From assembly GCF_001422735.1 (NCBI RefSeq), contig NZ_LMLZ01000026.1, positions 6,247-70,246 of the forward strand: a DNA stretch of 64,000 nt, read 5' to 3'. This document shows positions 34,552 to 44,238 of this stretch, piece by piece. The notes below the pieces were generated by a model. It made no database searches. It was not told the DNA's origin and saw only the letters and a program-made list of their open reading frames with translations. Positions within the stretch are counted from its first letter, which is position 1, and each line of letters starts with the position of its first letter. Source of the stretch: Acidovorax sp. Leaf78 (lineage in GTDB: Bacteria > Pseudomonadota > Gammaproteobacteria > Burkholderiales > Burkholderiaceae_C). The position numbers and the translations under genes were made by a program.

Positions 34552-35064
34552 TCAGCCGCTCTGGCTGTCGCGCCCCGTCAGTGCAGTGAAAAGGCGGTGC
34601 TCGCATTCCGGGTCGCTGCATTTCTCGCAGTTCCACGCCCGCAGCCTTGCCGTGCGGGTGGCGGATGGGTCCGTATCGGGTTCAAAATGGCCGCTACCGC
34701 TTGATGGATAAGCGCTTGTCGCTATGCTTTTTATAGCGTTGAGTGCACTGGTGATTCTCTGTGCACCCTGTCCATACACCACCCGGTAGCTGATGCCCGC
34801 GCGTGCGAGTGCTGATCGCAGCTCCGCGTCGGCGGCCTCCTGGGCGCGCCGGTCGCTGTCCGGGCAGGGTTGATCCAAACCCATCAGCAACACCGTGGTG
34901 CCCGCCGCGTCGGCGGCCGCCGCCGGGTCTGCCGTGGCATCCAGCATGTGGCCCCACGCCAGGCGCACCGATGTGGTGGCTGGGTGCCGCTCCAGCGCTG
35001 CACAGAGCGCCTGCACGCCGGTACCGGGCGCGCCCAGCAGGATGACGGAAGGCGGAGAAGTCAC
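34552..35064 (-). CDS. Hypothetical protein with P-loop-like start and C-terminal Cys cluster
   Basis: 170-aa protein from GTG 35064. It begins VTSPPSVILLGAPGTGVQAL, a glycine-rich loop after a beta strand that resembles a P-loop but lacks the final GK[ST], so nucleotide binding is doubtful. The C-terminus carries CEKCSDPECEHRLF, possibly a small metal site. A 60-nt element is read in frame between the two parts (about residues 109-128). No family recognised. The frame extends upstream to 35229 but without leader or coding character. Confidence 0.6.
   Translation of the reverse strand: MTSPPSVILLGAPGTGVQALCAALERHPATTSVRLAWGHMLDATADPAAAADAAGTTVLLMGLDQPCPDSDRRAQEAADAELRSALARAGISYRVVYGQGAQRITSALNAIKSIATSAYPSSGSGHFEPDTDPSATRTARLRAWNCEKCSDPECEHRLFTALTGRDSQSG
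34679..34738 (-). repeat. 60-nt double-hairpin element, copy G (inside P-loop-like gene)
   Basis: A clean copy from CGCTATAAAAAGCATAGCG at 34738, with AGCGCTTATCCATCAAGCGG in the second hairpin. It is read in the sense direction, in the same phase as the copies in miaA and comEC. Confidence 0.88.
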
Positions 35065-35285
35065 GGTGCAATGGGCCTGGGGTGGATGCCGCCCGTCATG
35101 CGGCAGCTTTGGGGTAATGGGCGGGAAGGATAAAGACAGCCAAGGGGAGCGTGCGCAGACAGTTCTTGAGCGGTGCACGCGAGGTCTGCAGTGCGTGCCC
35201 CTCTGCAGGTAAAAGCTCCAACCACCCACACAGTCACCACCGGCATCACCGGCATCACCGGCACTACAGTGGGCGCAGCGTGGGC

Positions 35286-35564
35286 TCAGCGCGGCGTGAA
35301 CTGCACATACACCTCGTTGGGCTTGACCATGCCCAGTTCGCTGCGTGCTTTTTCTTCCACCATGTCCAGGCCCTCCTTCAGGTCGTGCACCTCGGAGGAC
35401 AAACGCTCGTTGGCCTGCCGGGCCTGGTCATTGGCGGCCTTCTGCACATCGATCTGCCGCTGCATCTCGTTGACGCGCGGCACACTGCCACGCCCCAGCC
35501 AAAGCTGGGCGTGCAGCGCTGCCAGCAAGGCCAGCAGGATGACAGGCACGACGCGTGAACCCAT
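35286..35564 (-). CDS. ftsB: Cell division protein FtsB
   Basis: 92-aa bitopic division protein that with FtsL and FtsQ activates septal wall synthesis. One membrane helix (about 5-22, VPVILLALLAALHAQLWLG) is followed by a coiled coil (about 30-72) and the conserved ARSELGMVKPNEVYVQF ending. It lies downstream of eno, the usual place of ftsB in proteobacteria, with a spacer of about 200 bases that shows no gene. Confidence 0.93.
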   Translation of the reverse strand: MGSRVVPVILLALLAALHAQLWLGRGSVPRVNEMQRQIDVQKAANDQARQANERLSSEVHDLKEGLDMVEEKARSELGMVKPNEVYVQFTPR

Positions 35565-35762
35565 GACTCAGGGGGTGGGTAGGTCAGTGTGGCGCTGACG
35601 GGCCGCCAGGGCGGCACAGTCCACTCGCTGCGCGCAAAGGCGCAACGGACGCTCTGGGCGCGCTCCAGGTCAACGCACCCGTGGAACCGGCTTGGCCGGG
35701 CCATGAGGGGCATCCCCCGCCCGCAGGAGAGAGGGAAGACGCGGAGCGGCTCAGGGCGTGTC

Positions 35763-37049
<1,287 letters not shown>

Positions 37050-37144
37050 GATTTTCCTTGAGGTTTTTGAAATTCATTCAGACGGGCAAGATGGAGCATG
37101 TCCAAGCGCTGGATGGCCGCTGCGGCACGTCTGTGGTCATTCTA

Positions 37145-37161
37145 TGCTACTGATTTGATAG
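37145..37161 (+). repeat. Possible left-end fragment of the 60-nt element
   Basis: TGCTACTGATTTGATAG upstream of eno matches 15 of 17 bases of the start of the comEC copy, after which the similarity ends. It could be a decayed or truncated copy; short enough to be chance. Confidence 0.4.
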
Positions 37162-37224
37162 TGGTCTGCCGGGCAGGTACGAACAGGGTACAACCCGACC
37201 AGCGATCAGATCGCCCAGGCGTTT

Positions 37225-37515
37225 TCAGACGCCCTCGACGCACACCATGCGCATGATGGCTGCGCCTTCACGCGCCGCCTTGGCTTTTTGATATTCGGGC
37301 GTGTCGTAGAAGGCACGGGCCGCGTCGAAGCTGGCGAACTTGAGGATCACGGTCCGGCCCGGGTTCCAGTCGCCTTCCAGCACCTCGACCTTGCCGCCGC
37401 GCACGCACACTTCGGCACCGTGGGCCTGCATGGCCAACGTGCTCCACTTGCGGTACTCCTCGTACTGTGTGGGGTTGGTGACGGTGACGGATGCGATGAC
37501 GTAACCACTGCTCAT
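37225..37515 (-). CDS. DUF1330 family protein
   Basis: 96-aa protein of the DUF1330 dimeric alpha-beta barrel fold (ABM-like). GYVIASVTVTNPTQYEEYRKW opens the domain, and GGKVEVLEGDWNPGRTVILKF and ARAFYDTPEYQKAKAAREGAA are family-typical. No catalytic role is established. ATG 37515 was chosen; the frame extends upstream without conserved residues. Located between kdsA and eno as in several related genomes. Confidence 0.88.
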   Translation of the reverse strand: MSSGYVIASVTVTNPTQYEEYRKWSTLAMQAHGAEVCVRGGKVEVLEGDWNPGRTVILKFASFDAARAFYDTPEYQKAKAAREGAAIMRMVCVEGV

Positions 37516-37619
37516 GTTCTCAAGCTCCAAAGTTGCTTGTGGGAGAAATACGGGTGACAGGACCTGCAAATAGCAAGCGCAGGATTCTGCCGCAGTCCAT
37601 CAGGGCGCTCTGATTCATA

Positions 37620-38018
37620 TCAAGCGTTGAACGACAAAACAAACCAGATTGCGCATGCGAGAACGATCAATGATCCAGAGAGAATTTTTTGGCCCGTTGA
37701 TGCCGCTGTGGCGATGGCAAAACCTTGCGTCACACATATGGAGGCGAGGACCAGCCCGGTAAAGACTTGCCGGTTGCCGTTGCTTTCGATGGAGCCTTTC
37801 TGAATGCTCGGGTCCATCTGCAGCATCCAGTCGTGTTCGTTTCCGCCAAACAGCACCAGCAGGAACAAGCCCGCCGCATACATGCCAAACAGCACGATTC
37901 TCCATAGCGGCCACACCGGCGTTCTTTCTTCGGCAGTGCGCATGACGGCGCTCCCGTTTGCCATGTTCGAAGTTGCCTTCTGATCTTGTTCAGGAAGGTC
38001 GACCTGAAGTGCGCTCAT
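37620..38018 (-). CDS. Hypothetical membrane protein, lower GC than neighbours
   Basis: 132-aa protein with three likely membrane segments (about 43-62, 88-107 and 112-130) after a polar N-terminus. No family recognised. Its DNA is visibly poorer in G+C than kdsA or eno, and it splits the usual kdsA-DUF1330 pair, so it may be a recent arrival. ATG 38018 starts MSALQVDLPEQDQ; MANGSAVMRT further in is an alternative start. Confidence 0.6.
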   Translation of the reverse strand: MSALQVDLPEQDQKATSNMANGSAVMRTAEERTPVWPLWRIVLFGMYAAGLFLLVLFGGNEHDWMLQMDPSIQKGSIESNGNRQVFTGLVLASICVTQGFAIATAASTGQKILSGSLIVLACAIWFVLSFNA

Positions 38019-38085
38019 GGGTTCTCGGTGCTGCTGAATGACTAGGCTGGCGACAGGCCCGTGAAGTGCGGTTTGAAAAATCAGC

Positions 38086-38940
38086 TCACTCGAAATTCGT
38101 TTCGAGCAGAGGCTGTGCTTTCACAACGCGGTCCAGTGCCACCAGCGTCTCCAGCAGCGCCTTCATGTGCTTCAAAGGCACGGCGTTCGGTCCGTCCGAC
38201 CACGCTTCGGCGGGACGGGGATGGGTTTCCATGAACAGCCCCGCCACGCCCGCCGCCACACCGGCACGGGCCAGCACCGGCACCATGTCGCGCGCGCCGC
38301 CGCTGACGGCGCCCAGGCCGCCCGGCTTTTGCACCGAGTGGGTCACGTCGAACACGACCGGCGCGCCGGAGTTGCGCATTTCGGCCAGGCTGGTCATGTC
38401 GGCCACGAGGTTGTTGTAGCCAAAGCTCACGCCGCGTTCGCAGGCCAGAAAGCGGTCTTCCGACAGGCCCACTTCGCTGGCAGCAGCGCGGGCCTTGTCG
38501 ATGACGTTCTTCATGTCCCAGGGCGCCAGGAACTGGCCCTTCTTGATGTTCACCGGCTTGCCGGACTGGGCCACCGCGCGGATGAAGTCCGTCTGGCGGC
38601 ACAGGAAGGCCGGGGTCTGCAGCACATCGACCACGCTCGCCACCTCGGCCACGTGCGAGGCGTCGTGCACGTCGGTCAGGATGGGCAACTGCAGCTGGCG
38701 GCGCACTTCATCGAGGATATTCAGGCCCGCATCCAGCCCCACGCCGCGCTTGCTGCTGCCAGACGAGCGATTGGCCTTGTCGAACGAGCCCTTGTAGATC
38801 AGCGGAATGCCCAGCGGTGCGCAGGCTTCCTTGAGTTGGCCGGCCACGTCGAGCGACATGTCAAGGCCTTCGATGGAGCAGGTGCCCGCGATCAGAAAGA
38901 ACGGCTGATCGAGGCCGACGTTGAATCCGCACAGCTGCAT
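38086..38940 (-). CDS. kdsA: 3-deoxy-D-manno-octulosonate 8-phosphate synthase, metal-type
   Basis: Condenses arabinose-5-phosphate and PEP for lipopolysaccharide Kdo, 284 aa. Clear segments are IAGTCSIEG, YKGSFDKANRSS, DVHDASH, QTPAFLCRQTDF, NIKKGQFLAPWDM and DVTHSVQKPGG. Cys21 stands where metal-dependent enzymes such as that of Aquifex have Cys and the E. coli enzyme has Asn, so this one should need a divalent metal. It starts 10 bases after the pyrG stop, in one unit with it. ATG 38940 gives the usual N-terminus. Confidence 0.97.
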   Translation of the reverse strand: MQLCGFNVGLDQPFFLIAGTCSIEGLDMSLDVAGQLKEACAPLGIPLIYKGSFDKANRSSGSSKRGVGLDAGLNILDEVRRQLQLPILTDVHDASHVAEVASVVDVLQTPAFLCRQTDFIRAVAQSGKPVNIKKGQFLAPWDMKNVIDKARAAASEVGLSEDRFLACERGVSFGYNNLVADMTSLAEMRNSGAPVVFDVTHSVQKPGGLGAVSGGARDMVPVLARAGVAAGVAGLFMETHPRPAEAWSDGPNAVPLKHMKALLETLVALDRVVKAQPLLETNFE

Positions 38941-38950
38941 AGGTCTCCAA

Positions 38951-40609
38951 TCAGGCTTTGGTAGCCGCTTGCTGGTGTTCCACCGCCGCCTTGATGAAGG
39001 CGTTGAACAGCGGGTGGCCGTTCCACGGGGTCGACTTGAACTCGGGGTGGAACTGTACGCCAATGAACCACGGGTGCACGGCTTGTGGCAGCTCGACGAT
39101 CTCGGTGAGCTGCTCGCGCTGGGTCAGCGCGGAGATCACGAGGCCGGCCTTGCGCAGCTGGTCCAGGTAGTTCACGTTGGCTTCGTAACGGTGGCGGTGG
39201 CGCTCGGTCACGACGTCGCCATAGATGCTGTGCGCCAGGGTGTCGGCCGACACGTCGGAGCTCTGAGCACCCAGGCGCATGGTGCCGCCCAGGTCGGAGT
39301 TCTCGTTGCGGGTCTTGATGGTGCCGTCGGCGTCCTTCCACTCGGTGATCAGCGCAATCACGGGGTGCGGGGTGGTGGCGTCGAACTCGGTGCTGTTGGC
39401 GTTGGCAAGGCCCGCCACGTGGCGTGCGTACTCGATGGTGGCGACCTGCATGCCCAGGCAGATGCCCAGGTAAGGGACCTTGTGCTCGCGGGCGAACTGG
39501 GCGGTGGCGATCTTGCCTTCCACACCGCGGGCGCCAAAGCCGCCGGGCACCAGGATGGCGTCGTACTTTGCCAGCTTTGCGGCAGCGTCGGCGCTCTCGA
39601 TGGTCTCGGAGTCGACGTGGTCGATCTTCACACGCACATGGTTGCGCATGCCGGCGTGGCGCAGGGCTTCGTTCACGGACTTGTAGCTGTCCGACAGATC
39701 CACGTACTTGCCGACCATGGCGATGGTGACTTCGCCTTGCGGGTGCTCGGTTTCGTGCACCAGGTCGTCCCAGCGCTTGAGGCTGGTGGGCGGCGTGTTC
39801 AGCCGCAGCTTGTCGCAGATGAGGCCGTCCAGGCCCTGTTCGTGCAGCATGCGGGGCACCTTGTAGATGGTGTCCACGTCCCACATGCTGATCACGCCCC
39901 ATTCGGGCACGTTGGTGAACAGCGAGATCTTGGCGCGCTCTTCCTCGGGAATGCGGCGGTCGGCACGGCACAAGAGGGCGTCGGCCTGGATGCCGATTTC
40001 GCGCAGCTTTTGCACGGTGTGCTGGGTGGGCTTGGTCTTGAGCTCCCCGGCCGCGGCGATCCAGGGCAGGTAGGTCAGGTGCACGAAGGCCGTGTTGTTG
40101 GGGCCCATGCGCAGGCTCATCTGGCGCACGGCTTCCAGGAACGGCAGCGATTCGATGTCACCCACGGTGCCGCCGATTTCAACGATGGCCACATCCACGG
40201 CATCGGGCGTGCCGATGCCGGCGCCGCGCTTGATGAACTCCTGGATTTCGTTGGTCACGTGTGGGATGACCTGCACGGTCTTGCCCAGGTAGTCGCCGCG
40301 ACGCTCCTTCTCCAACACGGACTGGTAGATCTTGCCCGTGGTGAAGTTGTTGGTTTTCTTCATGCGCGTTTCGATGAAACGCTCATAGTGGCCGAGGTCG
40401 AGGTCGGTTTCAGCGCCGTCGTCGGTCACAAAAACCTCGCCGTGCTGAAACGGCGACATGGTGCCCGGATCTACGTTGATGTAGGGGTCAAGCTTGATGA
40501 GGGTGACTTTGAGTCCGCGCGATTCGAGAATCGCGGCAAGGGAGGCTGAGGCGATTCCCTTGCCCAGGGAAGACACCACACCGCCGGTGACGAAGACAAA
40601 TTTGGTCAT
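38951..40609 (-). CDS. pyrG: CTP synthase
   Basis: Glutamine-dependent amination of UTP to CTP, 552 aa. N-terminal synthetase part: MTKFVFVTGGVVSSLGKG, KLDPYINVDPGTMSPFQHGEV, EIGGTVGDIESLPF. C-terminal class I glutaminase part with LVPGGFGARG, the nucleophile Cys in YLGICLGMQ and the His/Glu pair in FIGVQFHPEFKS. First gene of the pyrG-kdsA unit and divergent from coaBC over 91 bases holding a GC-rich hairpin. Confidence 0.99.
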   Translation of the reverse strand: MTKFVFVTGGVVSSLGKGIASASLAAILESRGLKVTLIKLDPYINVDPGTMSPFQHGEVFVTDDGAETDLDLGHYERFIETRMKKTNNFTTGKIYQSVLEKERRGDYLGKTVQVIPHVTNEIQEFIKRGAGIGTPDAVDVAIVEIGGTVGDIESLPFLEAVRQMSLRMGPNNTAFVHLTYLPWIAAAGELKTKPTQHTVQKLREIGIQADALLCRADRRIPEEERAKISLFTNVPEWGVISMWDVDTIYKVPRMLHEQGLDGLICDKLRLNTPPTSLKRWDDLVHETEHPQGEVTIAMVGKYVDLSDSYKSVNEALRHAGMRNHVRVKIDHVDSETIESADAAAKLAKYDAILVPGGFGARGVEGKIATAQFAREHKVPYLGICLGMQVATIEYARHVAGLANANSTEFDATTPHPVIALITEWKDADGTIKTRNENSDLGGTMRLGAQSSDVSADTLAHSIYGDVVTERHRHRYEANVNYLDQLRKAGLVISALTQREQLTEIVELPQAVHPWFIGVQFHPEFKSTPWNGHPLFNAFIKAAVEHQQAATKA

Positions 40610-40643
40610 GTCTTTTTTGGTGGTGGGAAATTGGGATTATAGA

Positions 40644-40678
40644 TGCCCCCCCGCCAGCCCCCCGCCGGCAGGGGGGCA
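40644..40678. other. GC-rich hairpin between pyrG and coaBC
   Basis: TGCCCCCC and GGGGGGCA arms enclosing a C-rich loop with an inner CCGCCGGC. It lies in both 5' leader regions of the divergent genes (23 bases before coaBC), so it may form a leader structure rather than a terminator. No T-run follows. Confidence 0.5.
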
Positions 40679-40700
40679 TACCGTCTGCTAAATTCGCCGC

Positions 40701-41924
40701 ATGAATGAGCTCGCTGGCAAACACATGGTTCTGGGTCTGAGTGGAGGCGTGGCTTGCTACAAGTCGGCCGATCTGTGCCGCCAGCTCATCAAGGCAGGGG
40801 CCACCGTGCAGGTGGTGATGACCGAGGCGGCAGAGCAGTTCATCACCCCGGTGACCATGCAGGCGCTGTCCGGCCGCACGGTCTACAGCTCGCAGTGGGA
40901 TGCGCGCGAGCCCAACAACATGCCCCACATCAACCTGAGCCGCGAGGCCGACGCGATCCTGATTGCGCCGTGCAGCGCGGACTTCATCGCCCGCCTGGTG
41001 CAGGGCAGGGCGGACGAGCTGCTCAGCTTGATGTGCCTGGCGCGCCCGGTGCAGCGCGTGCCGCTGCTGGTGGCGCCCGCCATGAACCGCGAAATGTGGG
41101 ACCACCCCGCCACACAGCGCAACCTGGCCCAGGTGGCGCAGGACGGCGCCGTGGTGCTGGGCGTGGGCAATGGCGACCAGGCCTGCGGCGAGACGGGCGA
41201 CGGCCGGATGCTGGAGCCGGCCGAATTGCTCGAAGAAGTGATCGCGTTCTTCGCCCCCAAGGTGCTGGCGGGCCGCAAGGTGCTGGTCACGGCGGGCCCC
41301 ACCTTCGAAGCCATCGACCCGGTGCGGGGCATCACCAACCTTTCGAGCGGCAAGATGGGATTTGCCATTGCACGCGCTGCGCGCGAGGCGGGTGCTGACG
41401 TCACCCTGGTGGCCGGCCCGGTGCACCTGCCCACGCCGCGCGGCGTGCGCCGTGTGGATGTGCAGTCGGCCCAGGACATGCTCGTGGCGGTGGAGCAGCG
41501 GGCGCAGGATGCTTCTATTTTCATAGCAACAGCTGCCGTGGCCGACTGGCGCCCCGCTGCGCCATCGGCCCAGAAGATCAAGAAGGATGGCTCCGGCCAG
41601 ACGCCGACCCTTGGCTTCGTCGAGAACGCCGACATCCTGGCCCGCGTGGCCCAGTCTGCACGCGCTGTGGACGGCAGCCTTTTCTGTGTGGGGTTCGCGG
41701 CAGAAAGCCACGACCTGCTGGCCCACGCCACCGCCAAGCGCGCGCGCAAGGGCGTGCCGCTGCTGGTGGGCAACATCGGCCCGGCGACCTTCGGGCAGGA
41801 TGACAATGCCTTGCTGCTGGTCGATGAGAAGGGACACAGGGAGCTCCCCCGCGCCTCCAAACGCGTGCTGGCCCAGCAGCTCATCCAGGACATTGCGGCG
41901 CGCCTGTCGCCTGCGCGGGCCTGA
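40701..41924 (+). CDS. coaBC: Bifunctional phosphopantothenoylcysteine decarboxylase/synthetase CoaBC
   Basis: Two steps of coenzyme A synthesis in one 407-aa protein. The N-terminal flavin-dependent CoaC part (1-190) has LSGGVACYKS, catalytic His76 in NNMPHINLS, the PAMNREMW motif and Cys162 in ACGETGDGRM. The CoaB part (from about 193) has VLVTAGPTFEAIDPVRGITN, SSGKMGFAIA, AAVADWRP and the lysine-rich KIKK loop. Length matches E. coli (about 406). Divergent from pyrG. Confidence 0.98.
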   Translation: MNELAGKHMVLGLSGGVACYKSADLCRQLIKAGATVQVVMTEAAEQFITPVTMQALSGRTVYSSQWDAREPNNMPHINLSREADAILIAPCSADFIARLVQGRADELLSLMCLARPVQRVPLLVAPAMNREMWDHPATQRNLAQVAQDGAVVLGVGNGDQACGETGDGRMLEPAELLEEVIAFFAPKVLAGRKVLVTAGPTFEAIDPVRGITNLSSGKMGFAIARAAREAGADVTLVAGPVHLPTPRGVRRVDVQSAQDMLVAVEQRAQDASIFIATAAVADWRPAAPSAQKIKKDGSGQTPTLGFVENADILARVAQSARAVDGSLFCVGFAAESHDLLAHATAKRARKGVPLLVGNIGPATFGQDDNALLLVDEKGHRELPRASKRVLAQQLIQDIAARLSPARA

Positions 41925-41962
41925 GAGCGAACACGTTCTGACACTGCCATTCAGGAGGCTGT

Positions 41963-42460
41963 ATGAAGACTGGTGCCACCAAACCCGAGTGGGACACGCC
42001 GCCTGATGGCGATTTTGCAAGCTACGTGGAGCGCCTCACCGCGCCTGCCGCGGCGAACGCTGCCAGGGCGGCGAGAGCGGTGCCGGTGACCTCTATCCGA
42101 AGCACCGCCGCGAGCAAATCCCAGGCATCGGACGCCGCACGCGCAGCGGGGCAGATCGTGCCCCCGGACGTGGCCCAGGCGATGCTGCCGTTCCTAGGTC
42201 TGCTGCGTGTAGTTCGGCCCGTGCTGCTGCTGCTGATCGTGATCCACGGCATTGCGCTGTTCATTTTTAGCCAGGGCTCACTGCCGGGCCTCGTGGTCAT
42301 GGCGAGCATCTGGTGGGGGCTTGGCTGGTTGATCGAGTCGGCGCCGAAGATCATCGCCACGAGTAAAGATGCGGCGGGCTTCGGCACCGACGCATTGCAA
42401 GACCGACTGCGGCGGGTAGCCCAGCAACGCAACCAAACAGGAAAGAAGAAACCGCAGTGA
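41963..42460 (+). CDS. Hypothetical membrane protein between coaBC and dut
   Basis: 165-aa protein: a polar, Ala-rich first half, two predicted membrane helices (about 88-105 and 108-128) and a basic tail. No family recognised. Its stop codon overlaps the dut start (GTGA), and it follows coaBC by 38 bases with AGGAGG-like sequence at 41953, so it belongs to the coaBC-dut unit. A soluble tail plus helical pair suggests a membrane-bound accessory, nothing more. Confidence 0.7.
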   Translation: MKTGATKPEWDTPPDGDFASYVERLTAPAAANAARAARAVPVTSIRSTAASKSQASDAARAAGQIVPPDVAQAMLPFLGLLRVVRPVLLLLIVIHGIALFIFSQGSLPGLVVMASIWWGLGWLIESAPKIIATSKDAAGFGTDALQDRLRRVAQQRNQTGKKKPQ

Positions 42461-42903
42461 AGATTGACGTCAAGATTCTCGACCCGCGCATGGCGGACCA
42501 GTTGCCTACTTATGCCACGCCCGGCAGCGCAGGGCTCGACCTGCGGGCTTGCCTGGATGCGCCCTTGACCCTGCAGCCTAACGCGTGGCAACTGGTGCCC
42601 ACCGGCATCTCGGTGTACCTCAAGGACCCTGGCTACGCGGCGCTGATCCTTCCGCGCTCTGGCTTGGGCCACAAGCACGGCATCGTGCTGGGCAACCTGG
42701 TGGGGCTGATCGACAGCGACTACCAAGGCCAGCTCATGGTGAGCGCCTGGAACCGCAGCAGCACTGCGTTCACCCTGGAGCCCATGGAGCGCCTTGCGCA
42801 GCTGGTCATCGTGCCGGTAGTACAGGCGCAGTTCAATGTGGTGACGGAATTCGCTGCGACCGAGCGGGGCGAGGGGGGCTACGGATCGACGGGTAAGTCG
42901 TGA
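42457..42903 (+). CDS. dut: dUTP diphosphatase
   Basis: Trimeric dUTPase that keeps uracil out of DNA and makes dUMP, 148 aa. All five motifs are present: AGLDLRA, PRSGLGHKHGI, GLIDSDYQGQL with the catalytic Asp, RLAQLVIVP and the C-terminal GEGGYGSTGKS. GTG start at 42457 overlaps the upstream stop codon. Placement directly after coaBC is the common proteobacterial arrangement. Confidence 0.97.
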   Translation: MKIDVKILDPRMADQLPTYATPGSAGLDLRACLDAPLTLQPNAWQLVPTGISVYLKDPGYAALILPRSGLGHKHGIVLGNLVGLIDSDYQGQLMVSAWNRSSTAFTLEPMERLAQLVIVPVVQAQFNVVTEFAATERGEGGYGSTGKS

Positions 42904-43089
42904 GTGAACGTCTGTGTCTGGAGGCAAGATGTAAGACTGCGCTTACTTTTCTAAGGGTCTGTTACGCACAAGAGCGTTATCTCTGCGTCTACGGTGGGTA
43001 GTCTTGGAGCGTTGTTCCAATGGTGGTGTGTCGCAAGGCCCCATCCTGTGCGCCTTGCACGAGCCCGAACCTGATCTTAGGAGATAAAC

Positions 43090-43596
43090 ATGTTGCAAAT
43101 GACCCGTTCCTTCGCCGTTGCTGGTGCCGTAGTGCTGGCCGCTTCCCTCACCGCGTGCGGCCACAACCAGTCCGCCCCTGCGCCCCAGTACTCGGGTGGC
43201 TATTCGGGCGGCTATCAGACCGCTCCGGCATACCCCAACAATCCACAGGGTACCGAGTACGGCCGTGTGTCCAACATCGAAGTGCTGCAAGGTCGCTCGC
43301 AGGGTCAGACCTCCGGCGCAGGTGCGGTGATCGGTGCGGTGGTGGGCGGTGTTCTGGGCAACCAGATCGGCAAGGGCTCCGGCCGCGCTGCAGCCACCGG
43401 TGTCGGCATCGTCGGCGGTGCAGTGGCCGGCAATGCGATCGAAGGCCGCAACAACAGCAATCAAGAAGCCCAGGGTTACCGCCTGTCGGTGCAGTTGGAC
43501 CAAGGCGGCTATCGCGTGTATGACGTAGGCACACCCGGCGACCTGCGCATCGGCGACCGTGTACGCCTGTACAACGGTCAAATTTCGCGCATCTAA
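43090..43596 (+). CDS. Glycine-zipper 2TM outer-membrane lipoprotein (SlyB/Rick_17kDa type)
   Basis: 168-aa lipoprotein: leader with lipobox LTAC (Cys about 23), a Tyr/Pro/Ser-rich segment, then GAGAVIGAVVGGVLGNQIG and AATGVGIVGGAVAGNAIEG, the two halves of the glycine-zipper 2TM domain, and a C-terminal beta domain with YRVYDVGTPGDLRIGDRVRLYN. Such proteins (SlyB, Rickettsia 17-kDa antigen) sit in the outer membrane and bind lipid A or porins under stress in some species. GGAGAT at 43080 is the ribosome-binding site. Confidence 0.88.
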   Translation: MLQMTRSFAVAGAVVLAASLTACGHNQSAPAPQYSGGYSGGYQTAPAYPNNPQGTEYGRVSNIEVLQGRSQGQTSGAGAVIGAVVGGVLGNQIGKGSGRAAATGVGIVGGAVAGNAIEGRNNSNQEAQGYRLSVQLDQGGYRVYDVGTPGDLRIGDRVRLYNGQISRI

Positions 43597-43609
43597 AGAT
43601 CGATGGAAC

Positions 43610-43636
43610 CCGGGTGCTTGAGCCTCAAGCACCCGG
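43610..43636. terminator. Perfect inverted repeat between convergent genes
   Basis: CCGGGTGCTTGAG, one base, CTCAAGCACCCGG: 13-bp perfect arms between the convergent lipoprotein and SlyD-like genes. No T-run, so it is terminator-like only; it may block 3' exonucleases or act with Rho. Confidence 0.65.
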
Positions 43637-43658
43637 TGCGGCCACCTATCCGCTCCGC

Positions 43659-44183
43659 TCAATGCAGCATGGAACTGCCGGGGGCTTGGGGCTGTACGCG
43701 GAAGAACCCTGTGCCGGCAGTCCCTCGGCCGATTTCGTCTTCGCTGGCCTCCCGCACGGCCTGGACCGTGAGCTGTAGGCGCAAAGCAATCCCTGCCAGG
43801 GGATGGTTGCCGTCCAAGACCACATGCTCCGGATAGATTTCCGCGACGGTGTACAGAACATTGCGCGGGGCGTCCGGGTTACACCCCTCTGGCAATGCCG
43901 TGCCTTCGAATGTCATTCCCTCTTCAATTTCGTCGGGGAACAATGAACGAGGCTCCAGGAACAGCAGCTGGTCGTCGAAGTCGCCAAAGGCGTCCTCAGG
44001 CTCCAGGTGCAGTTGCAGGGTAGCGCCGGGGCCGTGGCCCTGCAGTGCTTCTTCGATACGGGGGAGAAGGTCCTCGCCGCCCACCAAGAATTCCACCGGT
44101 TCGTCCAGAACGTCAAGTTCTTCGCCCAGGGTGTCTTTCAGTGTCCAGGTCAGCGCGACCACGCATTGTTGGGTAATTTCCAT
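43659..44183 (-). CDS. FKBP-type peptidyl-prolyl isomerase, SlyD-like
   Basis: 174-aa cytosolic prolyl isomerase and chaperone. FKBP positions are in LDVLDEPVEFLVGGEDLLPRIEEALQG, with the insert-in-flap chaperone domain at PEDAFGDFDDQLLF...EEGMTFEG and DGNHPLAGIALRLQL completing the fold. It lacks the His/Cys-rich metal-binding tail of E. coli SlyD, so a role in nickel delivery is less likely. Divergent from the RoxA-like gene by 55 bases. Confidence 0.92.
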   Translation of the reverse strand: MEITQQCVVALTWTLKDTLGEELDVLDEPVEFLVGGEDLLPRIEEALQGHGPGATLQLHLEPEDAFGDFDDQLLFLEPRSLFPDEIEEGMTFEGTALPEGCNPDAPRNVLYTVAEIYPEHVVLDGNHPLAGIALRLQLTVQAVREASEDEIGRGTAGTGFFRVQPQAPGSSMLH

Positions 44184-44238
44184 AGGAGAATTGTCGCAGT
44201 TTGATCAAAGGCCCTGTCGCCCAGGGCGGACCGCTCCA

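Noticed and set aside
41510..41538. TGCTTCTATTTTCATAGC in coaBC, similar to the left half of the element
   Set aside because: It encodes the conserved CoaB segment before AAVADWRP, and the right half of the element is absent.
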